Under the pieces are notes generated by a model. The model saw nothing but the letters and a program-made list of their open reading frames with translations, did no database searches and was not told the origin of the DNA. This document shows, in pieces, positions 26,170-38,355 of a stretch of 64,000 nucleotides of DNA (positions within the stretch are counted from its first letter, which is position 1; each line of letters opens with the position of its first letter). The stretch comes from Portulaca oleracea (lineage: Eukaryota; Streptophyta; Magnoliopsida; Caryophyllales; Portulacaceae), in NCBI GenBank assembly GCA_029582165.1, contig CM055880.1, positions 2,170,001 through 2,234,000 of the forward strand, in the 5' to 3' direction. Both the position numbers and the translations under genes were made by a program.

Positions 26170-29100
26170 TGTAACGCTCCGGAAATTCAATTATAAAAAG
26201 TCAAAGTCAAACTAACGTTAACAGACAAAACTTAGCGGAAGACTTCAGATTCAGTTTGGGCGTCACTGCCGTATCCCCGAAGGAATACAAGGCGAGAAAG
26301 GAAAAACACAACTGTCTGCTAACGGCAACTACTAACAACTCAACAAACTTAAGAATTCATAACGAAAACAATATAAAAGATTCAAGGACTTCTAGACTCG
26401 TCGTCCTCACTTCTAACTCCCGTCCCCAGCATTTAGATCTTCACCTGAAATCAAAACATTTCAGAAAATGAGGGGGAAAACTCAATAATGTCTACCCCTA
26501 ACGTTTAAAACAATTTAAATTCATTTCAATTCATTTTGGGGAGAGAGATCGAAACAAACATTTTATAAATCTTTAACCCTTAACTGTTTTTCCTCAACCC
26601 ATCCAATCCATATTTTAATTTGCGGGCGGGATACCAAATCCCTTAAAGTAACATCGCCTACCAAAGGCATCAAGAACATCGCCTACCAAAGGCATAAACA
26701 TCGCCTACCAAAGGCATCAAGAACATCGCCTACCAAAGGCATAAACATCGCCTACCAAAGGCATCAAGAACATCGCCTACCAAAGGCATCATAATACTAT
26801 CCTATATCAGGGAAGGAAGCCCTGATCTCCTGGTCCATAACCCTGCAGGTTGTTACACCTGCACAACAGGTTATCCCCCGAAACCCGCTTAACGTTTCCA
26901 CTTGAATTAATTAAACAATATTCAAACTCGACTCTCAACTCTCAAGTCAAACCATCCCAAGTTATCAAGACCATTAACAAAACTTTGAATAAAAGACCAT
27001 CCAATTTCTCAACTCAAATAAACCAAGATCACAAACGAAACAAAAGATTATCAAAATAGATGGTCGCATTTCCACAAAAGTCCCTTTTCGGGATGCAATT
27101 CTCAAAATAGATTATAAAACATCAAAACACATTTAAAGAGCATCCCGGTGGGGATTAGAGCATAGACAATTACCTGGATACTTCACAAGATAGTAGTAAC
27201 GAAGGGCACACTTGAGCTCACTAACGTCTCGCACTAACTCGGGCCTAGAACAAAAGTAATTATCTAATCAAAACGCGTTCTAACGAGGTTAGTATTAACT
27301 ATCAACTACCTAACCCATCCCCCTAGAAACACTTAGGTTCCTATCAATTAAAATATTACACTTAGTACACTTAGGAAATATAAGACAAAGCATGCATAGA
27401 AATTTAATCAACAATTTACATGCATAAAGACAAGCAGGGACAGAATATAACGGTTACACAAAACGGTTCATAAAACGACTTTCCGACATCCTACGGGTCT
27501 GATTCTGAACTTTTCGGAAACCTCAGAACGTCTACTAAAACTTTCATGTTGATGACTAGGCCCAATTCAGTCCCGAAGGACTCTAAAAACTCACATCTTC
27601 CTAATTGGTCCAGAACTGACAGGTTTTTGTAAAACGGCTATAACTCGGGTAATACAAGTCAAACGTTCGATCCGTCAAATTACTATGGTTCCTAACACCT
27701 AAAGGAACTTCCAGTTAAAAGGGCTTGGTCAAAGGACAACTATACTAATCGTGGCAACCCGATATTTAAACCCTCACAAAACTGTCCCGATCCCGGTCTT
27801 TATTTAATTCGTTATTTAGGTTCTAACTTCTACCATTCGATCCTGGGGTTTTAGTTTGGATTTAAAACAGTGATCAAGGTCCAAGGTCTAAGTCAACTAA
27901 GGTCCAACATCATCCTTTAATATTAAACGAATCATAAACTTAGTCATAACATTTAATCTTAACAAGAAATTATTTTAATCAAATTCAAGAAAGACTTAGG
28001 AAAACATAAAGACAACATAGATGTAACTTCTAATCAAGAACCCTAGTAACTAATTCTTTTATTAACTAAAACAAGATTCGTGATTTTATTAACAAGAATC
28101 GAACTTTCATTAGGTTACCTAATTTATCTAACAAATCTATCAAGATTGACCTTTAAAGAAAATAAAGAACATGAAATTATTAAACTAGCTATTCAAGAAT
28201 TAACCTAGGTAATTTAGTTATCGAATTCGTGCATACAATAATAATATTGTGGTCTACATGATTCATAAAGATATAAGAACTATAAAGATAAATTTTTAAA
28301 CCTAATAACCAACTATTACAACCTAATCTAATTATAATTACAAATTACACATAATAATTAACAAGTTACACATAATTACAAACAAGAACAATTAATTACA
28401 AACAATTTTCCCTAATTACAAACTAATCAGAAAAATAATACAATCAATTTAAAAAAAAACAATCAGATTTTTGAAATTAAAAATAAGAAAAGAAAAAGGA
28501 AAAAGAAAAGGATAAGAACATATAATAACACAGTTAGGGTTTAGGGTGGTTAGGGTTTACGTAGGGTTAGGGCTGCTAACTATCTCCGGCGAACAGGGCG
28601 GTGACGGCGAGGCGAAGACGGTGTCGGGTGGTCGGAGGTGGTTCCGGTGGTTGGTGTCGCGGCGGTGATCGGTGTTGTCGAGGAGATGGTGGGGGACGTC
28701 TGGGTTCGAGCAGCGATCGTCGAGGGGTGTTTTTCTTCCGGCTGGTGCGTGCGGTGACGGCGACAAGGTGGCGGTGAGGTGATGGTGGTCGCGGCGGTCG
28801 TCTGGAGGTGCAGGCGGCGACAACGGGGTGGTGCACAGGGGAGACGCGAGAGTGAGAGGAAAAAGAGAGAAACAGAGAAAGAAGAAGAAAGAAGGAGAAG
28901 CGGTGGTTACCGGCGGAAGGCGGTGGTCGTCTGGTGGTGCGACGACGGTGGTGATGGAACCCGATGGTGGTTCAGCGAGAAGAAGAGAAAGAACAAAAGA
29001 AGAAAGAGGAGAGGAGGAAGGAGAAGGTGGCGGCTGCGGTGACTTCCGGCGACCTCCGGCGGTTGCTGCGGCTGCTGCTGGTGGCGGACGTCAGAGGGGG

Positions 29101-29538
29101 AGCAGGGAGAGGGAGAGAGAGTTAGCTAGGGTTAGGGTTTGAAGGGATTAGGGTTTGAGGGAGAGAAAATGGGTTTTTTATACTACCCACTTAATTAGGG
29201 CCCAATTAGTCTAATCCTAATCCTAGCCCAACCCAACACTAAAACAATTAAAATCTGATTTTTTTAAAAACAAACTAATAATAATTATAATACAAGTAAA
29301 ATAAAACACTAATAATATTAATAATAAACATATAACAAATAACATTTACGTAATTATAATAACACGAATAATGTTAACCCACGAAAATTACTATTCTACC
29401 CTTGTTAGTCTCTCAACGGTCCTACGAGCTCAAGTGTTAGCATAAAATAACACACACAGCAAATAATAATTTAATGGAGTCAACCCTAATTTCTAACGGC
29501 GTCACGGTCAACACTTTCGAATTTTTCAGGGTTTTACA
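26170..29538 (-). mobile_element. 3.37-kb solo LTR inserted antisense in the copia pol region
   Basis: The element starts TGTAACGCTCCGG and ends GGGTTTTACA, and is flanked by the 5-bp duplication GTCTC (26165–26169 and 29539–29543). The two ends are not copies of each other, and no gag, pol or primer site is found, so it is one LTR left after recombination rather than a full element. Read on the minus strand it has a TATA box (TATAAAAAACCC, 29171–29183) followed by a CCCTAA- and CGG-rich leader, as in the long LTRs of plant Ty3/gypsy elements. GC-rich open frames at 28557–29142 are composition effects. Confidence 0.88.
26651..26789 (+). repeat. two-level minisatellite in the solo LTR
   Basis: The 20-mer ACATCGCCTACCAAAGGCAT occurs six times (26651, 26676, 26698, 26723, 26745, 26770). 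Spacers alternate between CAAGA and AA, so units of 25 and 22 bp form a 47-bp dimer repeated three times without mismatch in the core. Confidence 0.97.
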
Positions 29539-29543
29539 GTCTC

Positions 29544-31154
29544 TCATCCAATTCTTGATCAAACTGACCTGTTACATCTATCTTCCCCCTATATGAGTTC
29601 TCTGGCAAATGTGTTACAAGTACCTGAACTAAGCTCCTATAAACAAGCTCGACAATATCCTGAATGGGTAATGGCAATGGATAGGGAGCTTGAGGCCTAC
29701 GGGACTTGGGTCCGCACCTCTTTACCTCCAGGGAAGAAGGCTCTCTCATCTAAGTGGGTTTACAAGACCAAGTTCAAGCCTGATGGATCTATTGAGAGAT
29801 ATAAGGCTAGACTTGTGATTAGAGGCTTTGAGCAGATCAAAGATAAGGATTACAAACATACCTTTTCTCCGTTGCAAAACTCACCACAGTTCGTGTTGTT
29901 ATAGCTCTTGCAGCAGCTAAGAATTGGCCCCTATTTCAGCTTGATATCAATAATGCCTTCCTACATGGGTATATTGATGAAGAAGTCTATATGATGCCTC
30001 CTGATGGGTATCAAAAGGCTGAATCTGGCCAAGTATGTAAATTGGTGAGATCCCTCTATGGTTTAAAGCAGGCTTCGAGACAGTGGAACTTAGAGCTTAC
30101 TAAGTTCTTGATTGGGAAAGGTTTTACTCAATGCAGAAATGACTACTCATTGTTCTCTAAGGAGGTTGAAGGGAAATTTGTTTATATTCTGGTTTATGTG
30201 GATGATTTGTTACTTACAGGAGATGCTCAGGATGCCATTCAACATATTAAAGCTGACTTGCATTGAGCTTTCACTATCAAAGATCTAGGAGTGGCTAGGT
30301 ATTTCCTTGGCATTGAACTTGCTCGATCTTCTGCTGGGATCGCCCTCAATCAAAGAAAATACGTGATGGACATCTTACAAGATTGTGGTCTTCTGGCCAG
30401 CAAACCTGCTAGGTTTCCTTTACCTAGAGGTCTCAAACTTGATGCAGATCTTAGCAAACCTCTATCTGATCCTGAATCTTATAGGAGACTTATTGGAAGA
30501 CTTTTATACCTCACTCTTACTAGACCAGATATCTCATATGCTGTCCAACATCTGAGTCAATTTTTACAGCATCCCACTGAAAATCAATATCAGGCATCTT
30601 TACATGTTCTGCGATATCTCAAGGGTTCAGTCAACAAGGGTTTGTTCTACTCTTCTTCCTCTGATCTTCAGCTCACAGCATATTGTGATGCTGATTAGGG
30701 AACCTGCAGAATGACAGCCAGATCTTTGACAGGATATTGTATATTCTTGGGTTCTTCCTTGATATCTTGGAAAACAAAAAAGCATAAGACAGTAGCCAAA
30801 TCTTCTGCTGAGGCAGAATATAGGGCTATGTCCTACACCACATCTGAGCTAGAATGGCTCCAACAATTGCTCCAAGAATTGGGTGTTACTGTCCCTTTGC
30901 CTATTTATCTTCATTGTGATAGCAAAGCAGCTATGTACATTGCAGAAAATCATGTATTTCATGACAGGACTAAACACTTGAGAATTGATTGCCATTACAC
31001 AAGGGATAAATTGCTTGAAGGATTTTTGGCTACTCACTATGTTTCCTCTCATAATCAGATTGCTGACATCATGACCAAACCACTGGGAGAAACACAGCAT
31101 CTTTACCTTTCTTCAAGGATGAATTTGTTGGACAATCCACCAAATCCACCTTGA
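29544..31154 (+). pseudogene. copia reverse transcriptase and RNase H (disrupted)
   Basis: After the solo LTR, pol resumes. The RT blocks are KWVYKTKFKPDGSIERYKAR, FQLDINNAFLHG, SLYGLKQASRQW and the catalytic YVDD (about 30195–30206), then RNase H with KHKTVAKSSAEAEYRAMS and a DRTKHLRIDCH block. Breaks: a frameshift near 29870–29900, a TGA at 30264–30266 and a TAG at 30696–30698 where the family has Trp. The enzyme cannot be made. It ends just before the purine tract. Confidence 0.93.
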
Positions 31155-31162
31155 GGGGGGGA

Positions 31163-31338
31163 TGTGAAGTATATTGACAGTTAGTTAAGGGTTGTTACAG
31201 GTTGTTGTAGTTTGTTATTTTCCCTTCCTTTTCTGTTTTGTAGCTGCTGTATATATACCCTCATTTGGGGTACTTTGGAATAAGAAATGAAGATACAAAA
31301 TCCTTCCAATTTTGATCTCTCTTAACTCAAGTTTTACA
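31163..31338 (+). repeat. copia 3' LTR
   Basis: 176 bp, two differences from the 5' LTR, followed by the target duplication TCACC at 31339–31343. Confidence 0.95.
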
Positions 31339-31640
31339 TCACCCGTATTTGGATGTGTGATTGAAATTAAGTAGACTTGATTAAACTAGCTAGATACTAT
31401 ATGAAAATGAAAATTATTACTGAAACCAATATTCTAAAATTTCGTACGTCCAATGTGAGTATGTAGAGATCGGATGTAACAATATTACTCCTGCATTTTG
31501 TCCAATTAACTCAAGATTAAGAAATTGTTCCTTAACTACTACTCTATAAAAAAAGAAGTGAAGGAGGTTTAATCAGTCATTTTACTTTAGTTCATTAAAA
31601 CCTAAATTAAAAAACGGAAATGATTGAGGTGACTAATAGT

Positions 31641-31879
31641 TACTCCCTCCGGTTTTTTTTAATTGTCACCTTGGTAATTGTGTCATAAACTTTGACCGCT
31701 AATATCTTAATTTGTACAATGATTCATCATATAAAATTGATATTATTAGATTCGTTATAAAAAATACTATTAGAAAAGTAGAATATCGTATATCTTTACA
31801 AAAGTATTATGTGTGAAATTGTTGATTAAAGACGGACCTCAAAAAGCGTGAAAGACAATTAAAAAAAATGGAGGGAGTA
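31641..31879. mobile_element. Stowaway-like MITE
   Basis: The ends TACTCCCTCCGGTTTTTTTT and AAAAAAAATGGAGGGAGTA are inverted repeats of more than 25 bp with the conserved CTCCCTCC core and TA borders. 239 bp, non-coding. Confidence 0.88.
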
Positions 31880-34049
31880 ATCAACTTGTATCTTCTCCAC
31901 AATCAATATGCATATAGTAATACACTAATACTAACCAATAATGACTAATACTAATGATAAATGTTGAATGCTAATTGCTAATTACAAGTTCTAAATTATA
32001 AAGAACAAGTCTTTGATTGACCATCGACCATGAACAAGGTTTAAATAGTTGCACAACTTGCACCTTCCACTCTTCATCATAGTATTAGTATGGGTATGAC
32101 AATCTAGATCATGATATAAGTCAAGCGTAAATTATATTGTATATCATGGTGGACCTACTTAGGTCCATCACATATATATATTAAAATAAGTTCATTTTTT
32201 ATGTGATGAATTTATGTACAAAATTAATAAATTGAAAATATCGATGAATTTTGTAATAATATTGATAAACTTATAATAAAGTTTTAAATAAAATTCATAA
32301 CCTTGGTGGACCTAAGCATGTACTCCAAGTTGCAACCATATAACTCTTGATAAATCAAGTAGTTCATGTACTAGTTAATTGAGGTGAGTACATCCTCATG
32401 ATTCTCATTATTTTGCTTTTCAATATTGTATTTTATAAGTACACCCTCTTTCTTATTTGATCTATTGTTATAATTTTCCCCTCAATCAAGTTTTAGAAAT
32501 TTTAATTATTAGTTTCTCATTATGTACAATGATCTATTTTGTTGTGTCAAATTATACCACTAATTTCGTGACGAAAAAAATGTATATAAGAGTATAATAT
32601 TTTAACTTATGATAAAATAGTATTTACAGAATTATTGGTTAAAGAATTACATTAGGGACCCTGAAAATTTAAAGCGATGATAGCTAAAATGCCACTAATT
32701 TTATATGATAGATATTGAATTAATAAATTAATAGTTAAAATTGGTAAAAGTTGCCTACATACATCATTATAATCCAAAGCATAGCTGATGACCTAATATA
32801 CTGGGCCAGAACGTCATAATAAAAGGATAGTTTACTCCCATAAGCCCTTTAATGGGAGCAATGCCAAGCTTTTGGGTAATGTTATCGAAGCCCATTTTTT
32901 CGTTTGAACACAGGCCCATACTTATGGGCCTAATATCTGTACCAAAGTGTCCATATTTTATATTTTACTCGTAGGTAAATCCCAACAATCTACCAAAATA
33001 GGAGCCCTCTTCAACCAAGTCCCATGGCATACAAGTTCAGTGAGGTTCCATCTTAAAATTAATTGGTATTAAGAAGAGTCGCCCACCTGAATTATACACT
33101 ATGTCATTTCCCTTTACTTTTCCAATGTGGGACATCTTGCTCATCAGTGAATCCCAAAAATTTCCACAAAAAAAAATTTCGATTATTAAAAGCCAAAGGC
33201 TTAATGGTTCGCAACATACAGTAAAGCTGCAATACAAAACAGCAATCAACTCACTTCAAACGACGCATGCCTACGCAAAACTGCTAATACATAAGCAAAA
33301 CACAGCAAGGAATAACTACAGCCAAAAAACTTTCTCAAACTATGACGAAACAGCTCTACGAGTTGCTCCCCTGGCAAGCTGTCACATAGAATTCATCAAC
33401 AATTTCCACAAATTTTACCATATCATTCTACACCTTACCACACTTCCCACAATTTCACCCCACTACACGATTTCCTTATCTTACCAATCACACAAAAGAA
33501 CAGCACCTAAAACCCATAAAAATTTACAGGAGACATTTATTTTGGGACAAGCATATCCAAGGAGAAATCTCCCTAAGCAAGACAGTTTCAGGTACACATT
33601 ACGTCAACAAATTGAGGAGGAATTTCAGCAACTTAACCGTAGTTTTAAGGTTGCTGATGACTACCTTTAGCCTACTTGTATTTTTCTACATGTCATAGTA
33701 AAACCTATTCTTCGAAGCATACATACATGATACACCCTTATCCTGCTGACGTGAACATCTTAACCAACCATTTTACCCTTCTTCGTCGGTGACTGACTAT
33801 TGTTAAGATGATGTTTGATAAAATTATTCATTGATGGTTAATAATTAATCAACTTTTACCTGAAATAGTAGTCCCCATCTCCAAACCTATAATCCTCACT
33901 TTTATTGGATTAAAAACCCTACAAAACTCCAATTATTGGACATGATAAACCCCACAAATTTTACAACCGTTGCAACCATATAGGATACAAGTCACACGTC
34001 ATATGCTTGGCCCTTTACCCACTAAATAATTTGAGGCTCATGAAGCAGT

Positions 34050-34270
34050 CAAATTCAGTCAATATTAAAATTCGAACAAAAAATTGATGTCCGAATATTT
34101 TATCCTGGATTGAACAATTTGACCGGAATTAAATTTGGGCCAGAATCAAGTTCAGATGAAGGAAAAATGGAATATTATGTTCGAGTACTCGGTCAATTTG
34201 GACAATATCAAAATTAGGTACGGACAAAATAGAGTTTTTTTTTCGAATCAAACAAAACTTTACCAATGCT
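34050..34270 (+). repeat. dispersed repeat related to 59768–60010
   Basis: Shares with the other copy the ordered words GTCAATATT.AAATTCGAAC, AAATTGATR, GGACAATTTG/GAACAATTTG and AATCAAGTTCAGA, then a frame-like TCAAATAAAA/TCAAACAAAA end. Diverged, same orientation, nature unknown. Confidence 0.5.
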
Positions 34271-34382
34271 AGACTATTATAAAAACATTGATATAGGCAA
34301 AAAAAAAAAATCTGAGACCTCATATAAATAAACTTATCGGACAAACCAGTGTAGACTACTCGCCCGAGAGTGCAAATTATTA

Positions 34383-34522
34383 GGTGCTTCCGGAGCACGT
34401 GCTCCAGATTCTACAATTGTTCACTCATATGTATTAAGTTGTTCACTCTGATTATTACGATTGTTCACTCTGATTCATATGATTGTTCACTCGCAAGTAT
34501 CTGGAGCACATGCTCCGGGTGC
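34383..34522. repeat. 140-bp element with palindromic ends and four 22-bp core units
   Basis: The left end contains CCGGAGCACGTGCTCCAGA and the right end TCTGGAGCACATGCTCCGG; they are inverted copies and each is itself nearly palindromic. Between them TTGTTCACT occurs at 34417, 34439, 34461 and 34483, exactly 22 bp apart. Probably a small non-autonomous transposon. Confidence 0.7.
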
Positions 34523-35012
34523 ATATAATATATATTGGCCCGAGAGACTGATTTCAAAAGACCAAAAAGAATGTCATAAACTAGAAATCCTCAATTATTG
34601 GGCCAAAAAACTTTACAAATTTCAGTACCGTTAAATCAACAGTAAAAGACACAAGTTACAAGTCATAGCCTTGGCCCTCTCTAGCCACTACATAGCTCCT
34701 GTGGGGTTTGATTTGATTTAGATAACAAAAAAAAAATCCAAACCAGAAAATACCAGAAAGAAAAAGCACAGTGCTAATGCAAATACAAATAATTAAGGCA
34801 AGAATTAATGCAAATTCGACCCCCAAAAAAATGTGCATGAAATTGCCCACTCAACAACCAACTTCTTTCTTTCTTTTCATTTCATTTCATTTGTTTTCTT
34901 TTCTTGCAGAGTAACATAACTTCTCCCACTTTCTCCATCAAACACCTCACTTCTCCTCCAAACTTAAGCAATCCACATGAACAAACAAACACACCCTCCC
35001 TTCTTTTCCTTG

Positions 35013-35014
<2 letters not shown>

Positions 35015-35046
<32 letters not shown>
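35015..35046 (+). repeat. (TC)n in the kinase 5' leader
   Basis: An uninterrupted CT dinucleotide tract of about 32 bp, some 275 bp before the start codon. Such tracts are common in plant 5' UTRs. Confidence 0.9.
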
Positions 35047-35051
<5 letters not shown>

Positions 35052-35320
35052 TAGGGTTGTTGGAAGATAAGTGTAGTTGAGTGTTGTTCAAATCAAGCTT
35101 TTTCCCCAACTTGCTCTCTACACACTCTTTCTCAAGGATTCTCCTGCTGATATATTCTCATCACCAATACCACCTTCATTTCTTCTTCTTGCTTGTGCAA
35201 CTGTATGTTTGTGGTTCATTGTACACCGAAAATGGTGTAAATTTCGCCACTTCTGATCACGAAAAATCACCCGGAAATACTAGTTTCGGTTAAGAGGGGT
35301 GAAAAGGGAGATTACCCATA

Positions 35321-37732
35321 ATGCCATTTGGTCTGGTTTCTGCTTGGAACAAGCGCCGAAGAAGCAAGTCTCAGGATCAGACTCATTCTGACCCATGTAT
35401 GTACACTCTGTTCTTCATCATTGACACCTGAAAATTTTGACGAAAAAGTTGCAGATTATTGTATGATGGTTAACTGTTTATGAATGTTGGGGTGTTTTTC
35501 AGGGATTTACAAACCTGCAGAATTCTGGCAACTCGAGGAACAGAACCTGCCAGCAGCGAAAAAGCACCATGGTTCGTCCGTCTTCACTCTCAAGGAGATG
35601 GAAGAAGCCACAAACTCGTTTAGCGATGAGAATTTCATCGGGAAAGGAGGATTTGGAAAGGTTTACAAGGGAAAGCTTCGATCGGGAGAGGTATGTTTTG
35701 GTAAGCATGCATAAGGGCAGCATAACTATCAAAAAATGAAGTTATCATATATATCAAATAGGGAAACCACAAATCTGTCTGAATTAAGGCATGCGAATAT
35801 GTTTTGTATCAACAAATTGCATGCAGACTGAAATTTTTCATTCCTGTTCAGATCGTAGCGATCAAGAAAATGGAGTTGCCGCCGATTAAGGAAGCCGAAG
35901 GAGAGCGAGAGTTTCGGGTTGAGGTTGATATCTTGAGCAGGCTGGACCACCCGAATCTGGTTTCCTTGATTGGGTATTGTGCTGATGGAAAACACCGGTT
36001 TCTTGTGTATGAATATATGCAGAATGGGAACCTGCAAGATCACTTGAATGGTAAGTTTTGCTGATAGATATGTATTATAGTTAATAAATCCCATGTCCCA
36101 AACAAAACATTTACGAAAAACTTCAAAATTATACTTTTATGAAAGTATTTTTCACTATGTATCTAATGATAGTAATTTCCCATGATAGATCATTATACAT
36201 GTTGAGAAATTTGCATCAAAAGTTTTCAAAAGTTGACTGCACAATTCCCATGGTGATAGATATTTGGGAATGAAGGGAGTAACTACTACTCTAAGCTGAA
36301 AATGTAATCCTATGTAGCTACCTAGATTATGGACTCAGATACATGTTACAGTTGAAAAAGAAGATATTTTTCGTGAAAGATTTCCAAGTGAATTTGAGCT
36401 AAGGTTAAATCGTAAATGGATATTCAATTGGCAGGGATCGGTGAACCCAAAATGAACTGGCCGAAAAGGATAAAAGTGGCACTTGGAGCAGCAAGAGGGC
36501 TCGCTTATCTTCATTCTAGCTCAGCCGTCGGGATTCCCATTGTGCACAGAGATCTCAAATCTACAAACATCCTATTAAGCACCAATTTTGAGGCAAAGGT
36601 AAGATATTCGAGCAATAACTAGTGAAAATGTGGATAGACCAATTCACTAATTGTTATGACTGTTGAACAGATATCAGATTTCGGACTTGCAAAGTTGATG
36701 CCTGAAGGACAGGAAATTTATGCAACTGCCATGGTGCTTGGCACTTTTGGCTACTTTGATCCGGAGTACACATCGGTAATGCTTATTTCGATTGAAATGA
36801 TTAGAGTTGTTGTGCTTCATTCTCTTCAATGATTAAAATATGACACAGTGAACTATTTGCATGAATATTCAACTGCGATAAGAATGTGACACCTAGGCAT
36901 CTACATCTCCTAGTGTCTGGGGGTTAAATTATTAGGTAGTCCCAGGTCTACCTAGGCCCTAGCAAGGTAGTCCCAAGTCCCGACAAGTATGAGTTCTCTT
37001 TTTCTTTTTTTTTTTTTTTACTTTATTCCTAACCCCCCATTTTCACTTAATATATCCGAAAAAGAATGTGCGAGGGACTACCTTGCTAGATAGACCAAGA
37101 AAAACCTAACAAAACTCGTGTATAAGGCCTTTGGGTTGACCCATATATAGCAGCCTTACCTCAGCACACATTATTGTTGCTTGCAGAGAGACCGATTCTT
37201 AAAAACCTAAAAGAATTACCATTTAAATGAAATTAGAAAGATTTTCTCTGAACGAGACATTCTATTGGGTGACAGACAGGAAGATTGACCCTACAAAGCG
37301 ATGTCTATGCATTCGGAGTGGTGCTTCTTGAGCTATTAACTGGGCGCAGAGCCGTGGATTTAAACCAAGGACCAACCGATCAAAACCTTGTACTACAGGT
37401 AGAAAAAACACATAGCTCGAACACGCAATCTGACCAGTAAAAGTAATATTTGACATAAACTACACGGAGTCCTAACTTCAATGCTATGTTTTCAGGTAAG
37501 AAGCATGTTGAACGATAGAAAGAAGTTGAGAAAAGTTATAGACCCGGAGCTATCACGGAATTCCTACACGATGGAATCTATAACTATGTTTGCAAATTTA
37601 GCATCACGTTGTGTACGGATTGATAGTAGTGAAAGACCAACAATGTCGGAGTGTGTAAAAGAGCTACAGCTTATCCTCCATACAAATACCAAAGGCTTGG
37701 GTATGGCTCTACATACCCTTCGAATGATCTGA
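35321..37732 (+). CDS. PBL28: receptor-like cytoplasmic kinase, PBL28 type
   Basis: Seven exons: 35321–35396, 35503–35690, 35852–36050, 36435–36598, 36671–36775, 37276–37398, 37496–37732 (363 aa). The sequence closely matches what I remember of Arabidopsis PBL28: an [15 protein letters not shown]-terminus without the Gly2 needed for myristoylation, then [12 protein letters not shown] and a full Ser/Thr kinase domain. The glycine loop GKGGFGKV is at 72–79, the ATP-anchoring Lys at 93 (VAIKK), HRDLKSTN with catalytic Asp194, DFG at 212–214, and [10 protein letters not shown] in the activation segment. All catalytic residues are present, so it should be active, probably relaying signals from plasma-membrane receptor kinases. 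The first ATG is the only one that gives the conserved N-terminus. It is convergent with the acetyltransferase gene, 624 bp apart. Intron 3 has a MITE-like end (GAAGGGAGTAA) near 36270. Confidence 0.95.
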
Positions 37733-38355
37733 ACTATGAAATGAAATCTTGTTGCCGTCATCAGAATAAAGGCACAATATCTAGCTCATTTCATTCACAT
37801 AATAACTCGTTTCAGCTGAGAAACTCCTCAACGCTATATGATTTCGGTTTGAAAACTAGCAATGTTTTTGCATGGAGAAAATATGGGATTTTTGTTAGCC
37901 TTGCTTTATTATTGGTATTTATAATAAACGTGTGTAACCTTGTCTATGGAACCCAATAACCTGAATAAACATACACAAGCTAGACCCGACAATATTGTTT
38001 CCCGTAACAAATTGTTGGTTGGGACAGTGAAAAGGAACACAAAAACAAAATAAAAAATATGCGCCTGAAACGAAATACTTGTGGTGGTGTTGTAATGTAA
38101 CGTAGAACTTACTGACAAGCTGCAGTTTCAGATATCATTCAGTCCTCATTAGGAGATATCTGCATGTCCTGAAGACAAAGTAATGTCAATGAATGAAATA
38201 AAATCCATATAAAAATGAAGCAAGATAATTTCGGCAAGAGCCCTAAGTCTATGTTTGATCCTTGGAAACTGAAATGGCAAGATAATTTTTTTTTTCTTTT
38301 TACTTTTCTCCATGTGTGTTTTTGGCTTGGGAAGAGGGGACATAATGAGAGATAA
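37733..38355. other. shared 3' region between convergent genes
   Basis: Holds the 3' UTRs of the kinase (+) and the acetyltransferase (−). A 102-codon + frame (37651–37959) overlaps the kinase end in another frame and is probably chance. Confidence 0.6.

Larger units (their letters stand above)
24235..31338 (+). mobile_element. defective Ty1/copia LTR retrotransposon with a nested solo LTR
   Basis: Two 176-bp LTRs (24235–24410 and 31163–31338) start TGTGAAG and end TTTTACA. The 5-bp target duplication TCACC lies at 24230–24234 and 31339–31343. A primer site TGGTATCAGAGC (initiator tRNA-Met type) follows the left LTR at 24411. A purine tract GAGGGGGGGA precedes the right LTR at 31153–31162. 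Inside are gag, the tail of integrase, and reverse transcriptase plus RNase H in copia order. Protease and most of integrase are missing, and several frameshifts and stops are present. Without the nested insertion the element is only ~3.7 kb. The two LTRs differ at two positions, so insertion was fairly recent. Confidence 0.95.
31344..35320. other. intergenic region with MITEs and repeats
   Basis: Contains a Stowaway MITE (31641–31879), a palindrome-ended 140-bp element (34383–34522) and a segment at about 34050–34270 that is related to 59768–60010. The 5' UTR of the kinase gene lies at the right. A 189-codon frame at 33101–33670 has no family signature and overlaps a MITE-like stretch with AAAGAACAGCACCTA, so I do not call it a gene. 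Confidence 0.55.

Noticed and set aside
26651..26789. Evenly spaced identical repeats that resemble a CRISPR array
   Set aside because: Spacers are only 2 and 5 bp and identical between units; it is a minisatellite in a plant LTR.
28557..29142. Long GC-rich open frames on both strands (Arg/Pro/His-rich or Gly/Arg-rich)
   Set aside because: They lie in the leader-like part of a solo LTR, are made of CGG/CCG words and overlap each other on both strands; composition effect.
32140..32340. Two GGTGGACCTA segments as possible transposon ends
   Set aside because: They are in direct orientation and no clear boundaries or target duplication were found.
33101..33670. 189-codon open frame on the + strand
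   Set aside because: No motif or family resemblance, amino-acid mix typical of AT-rich noncoding DNA, and its middle overlaps MITE-like sequence.
37651..37959. 102-codon + frame with a hydrophobic end, overlapping the kinase stop
   Set aside because: Overlaps the conserved kinase C-terminus in another frame; probably 3' UTR chance.
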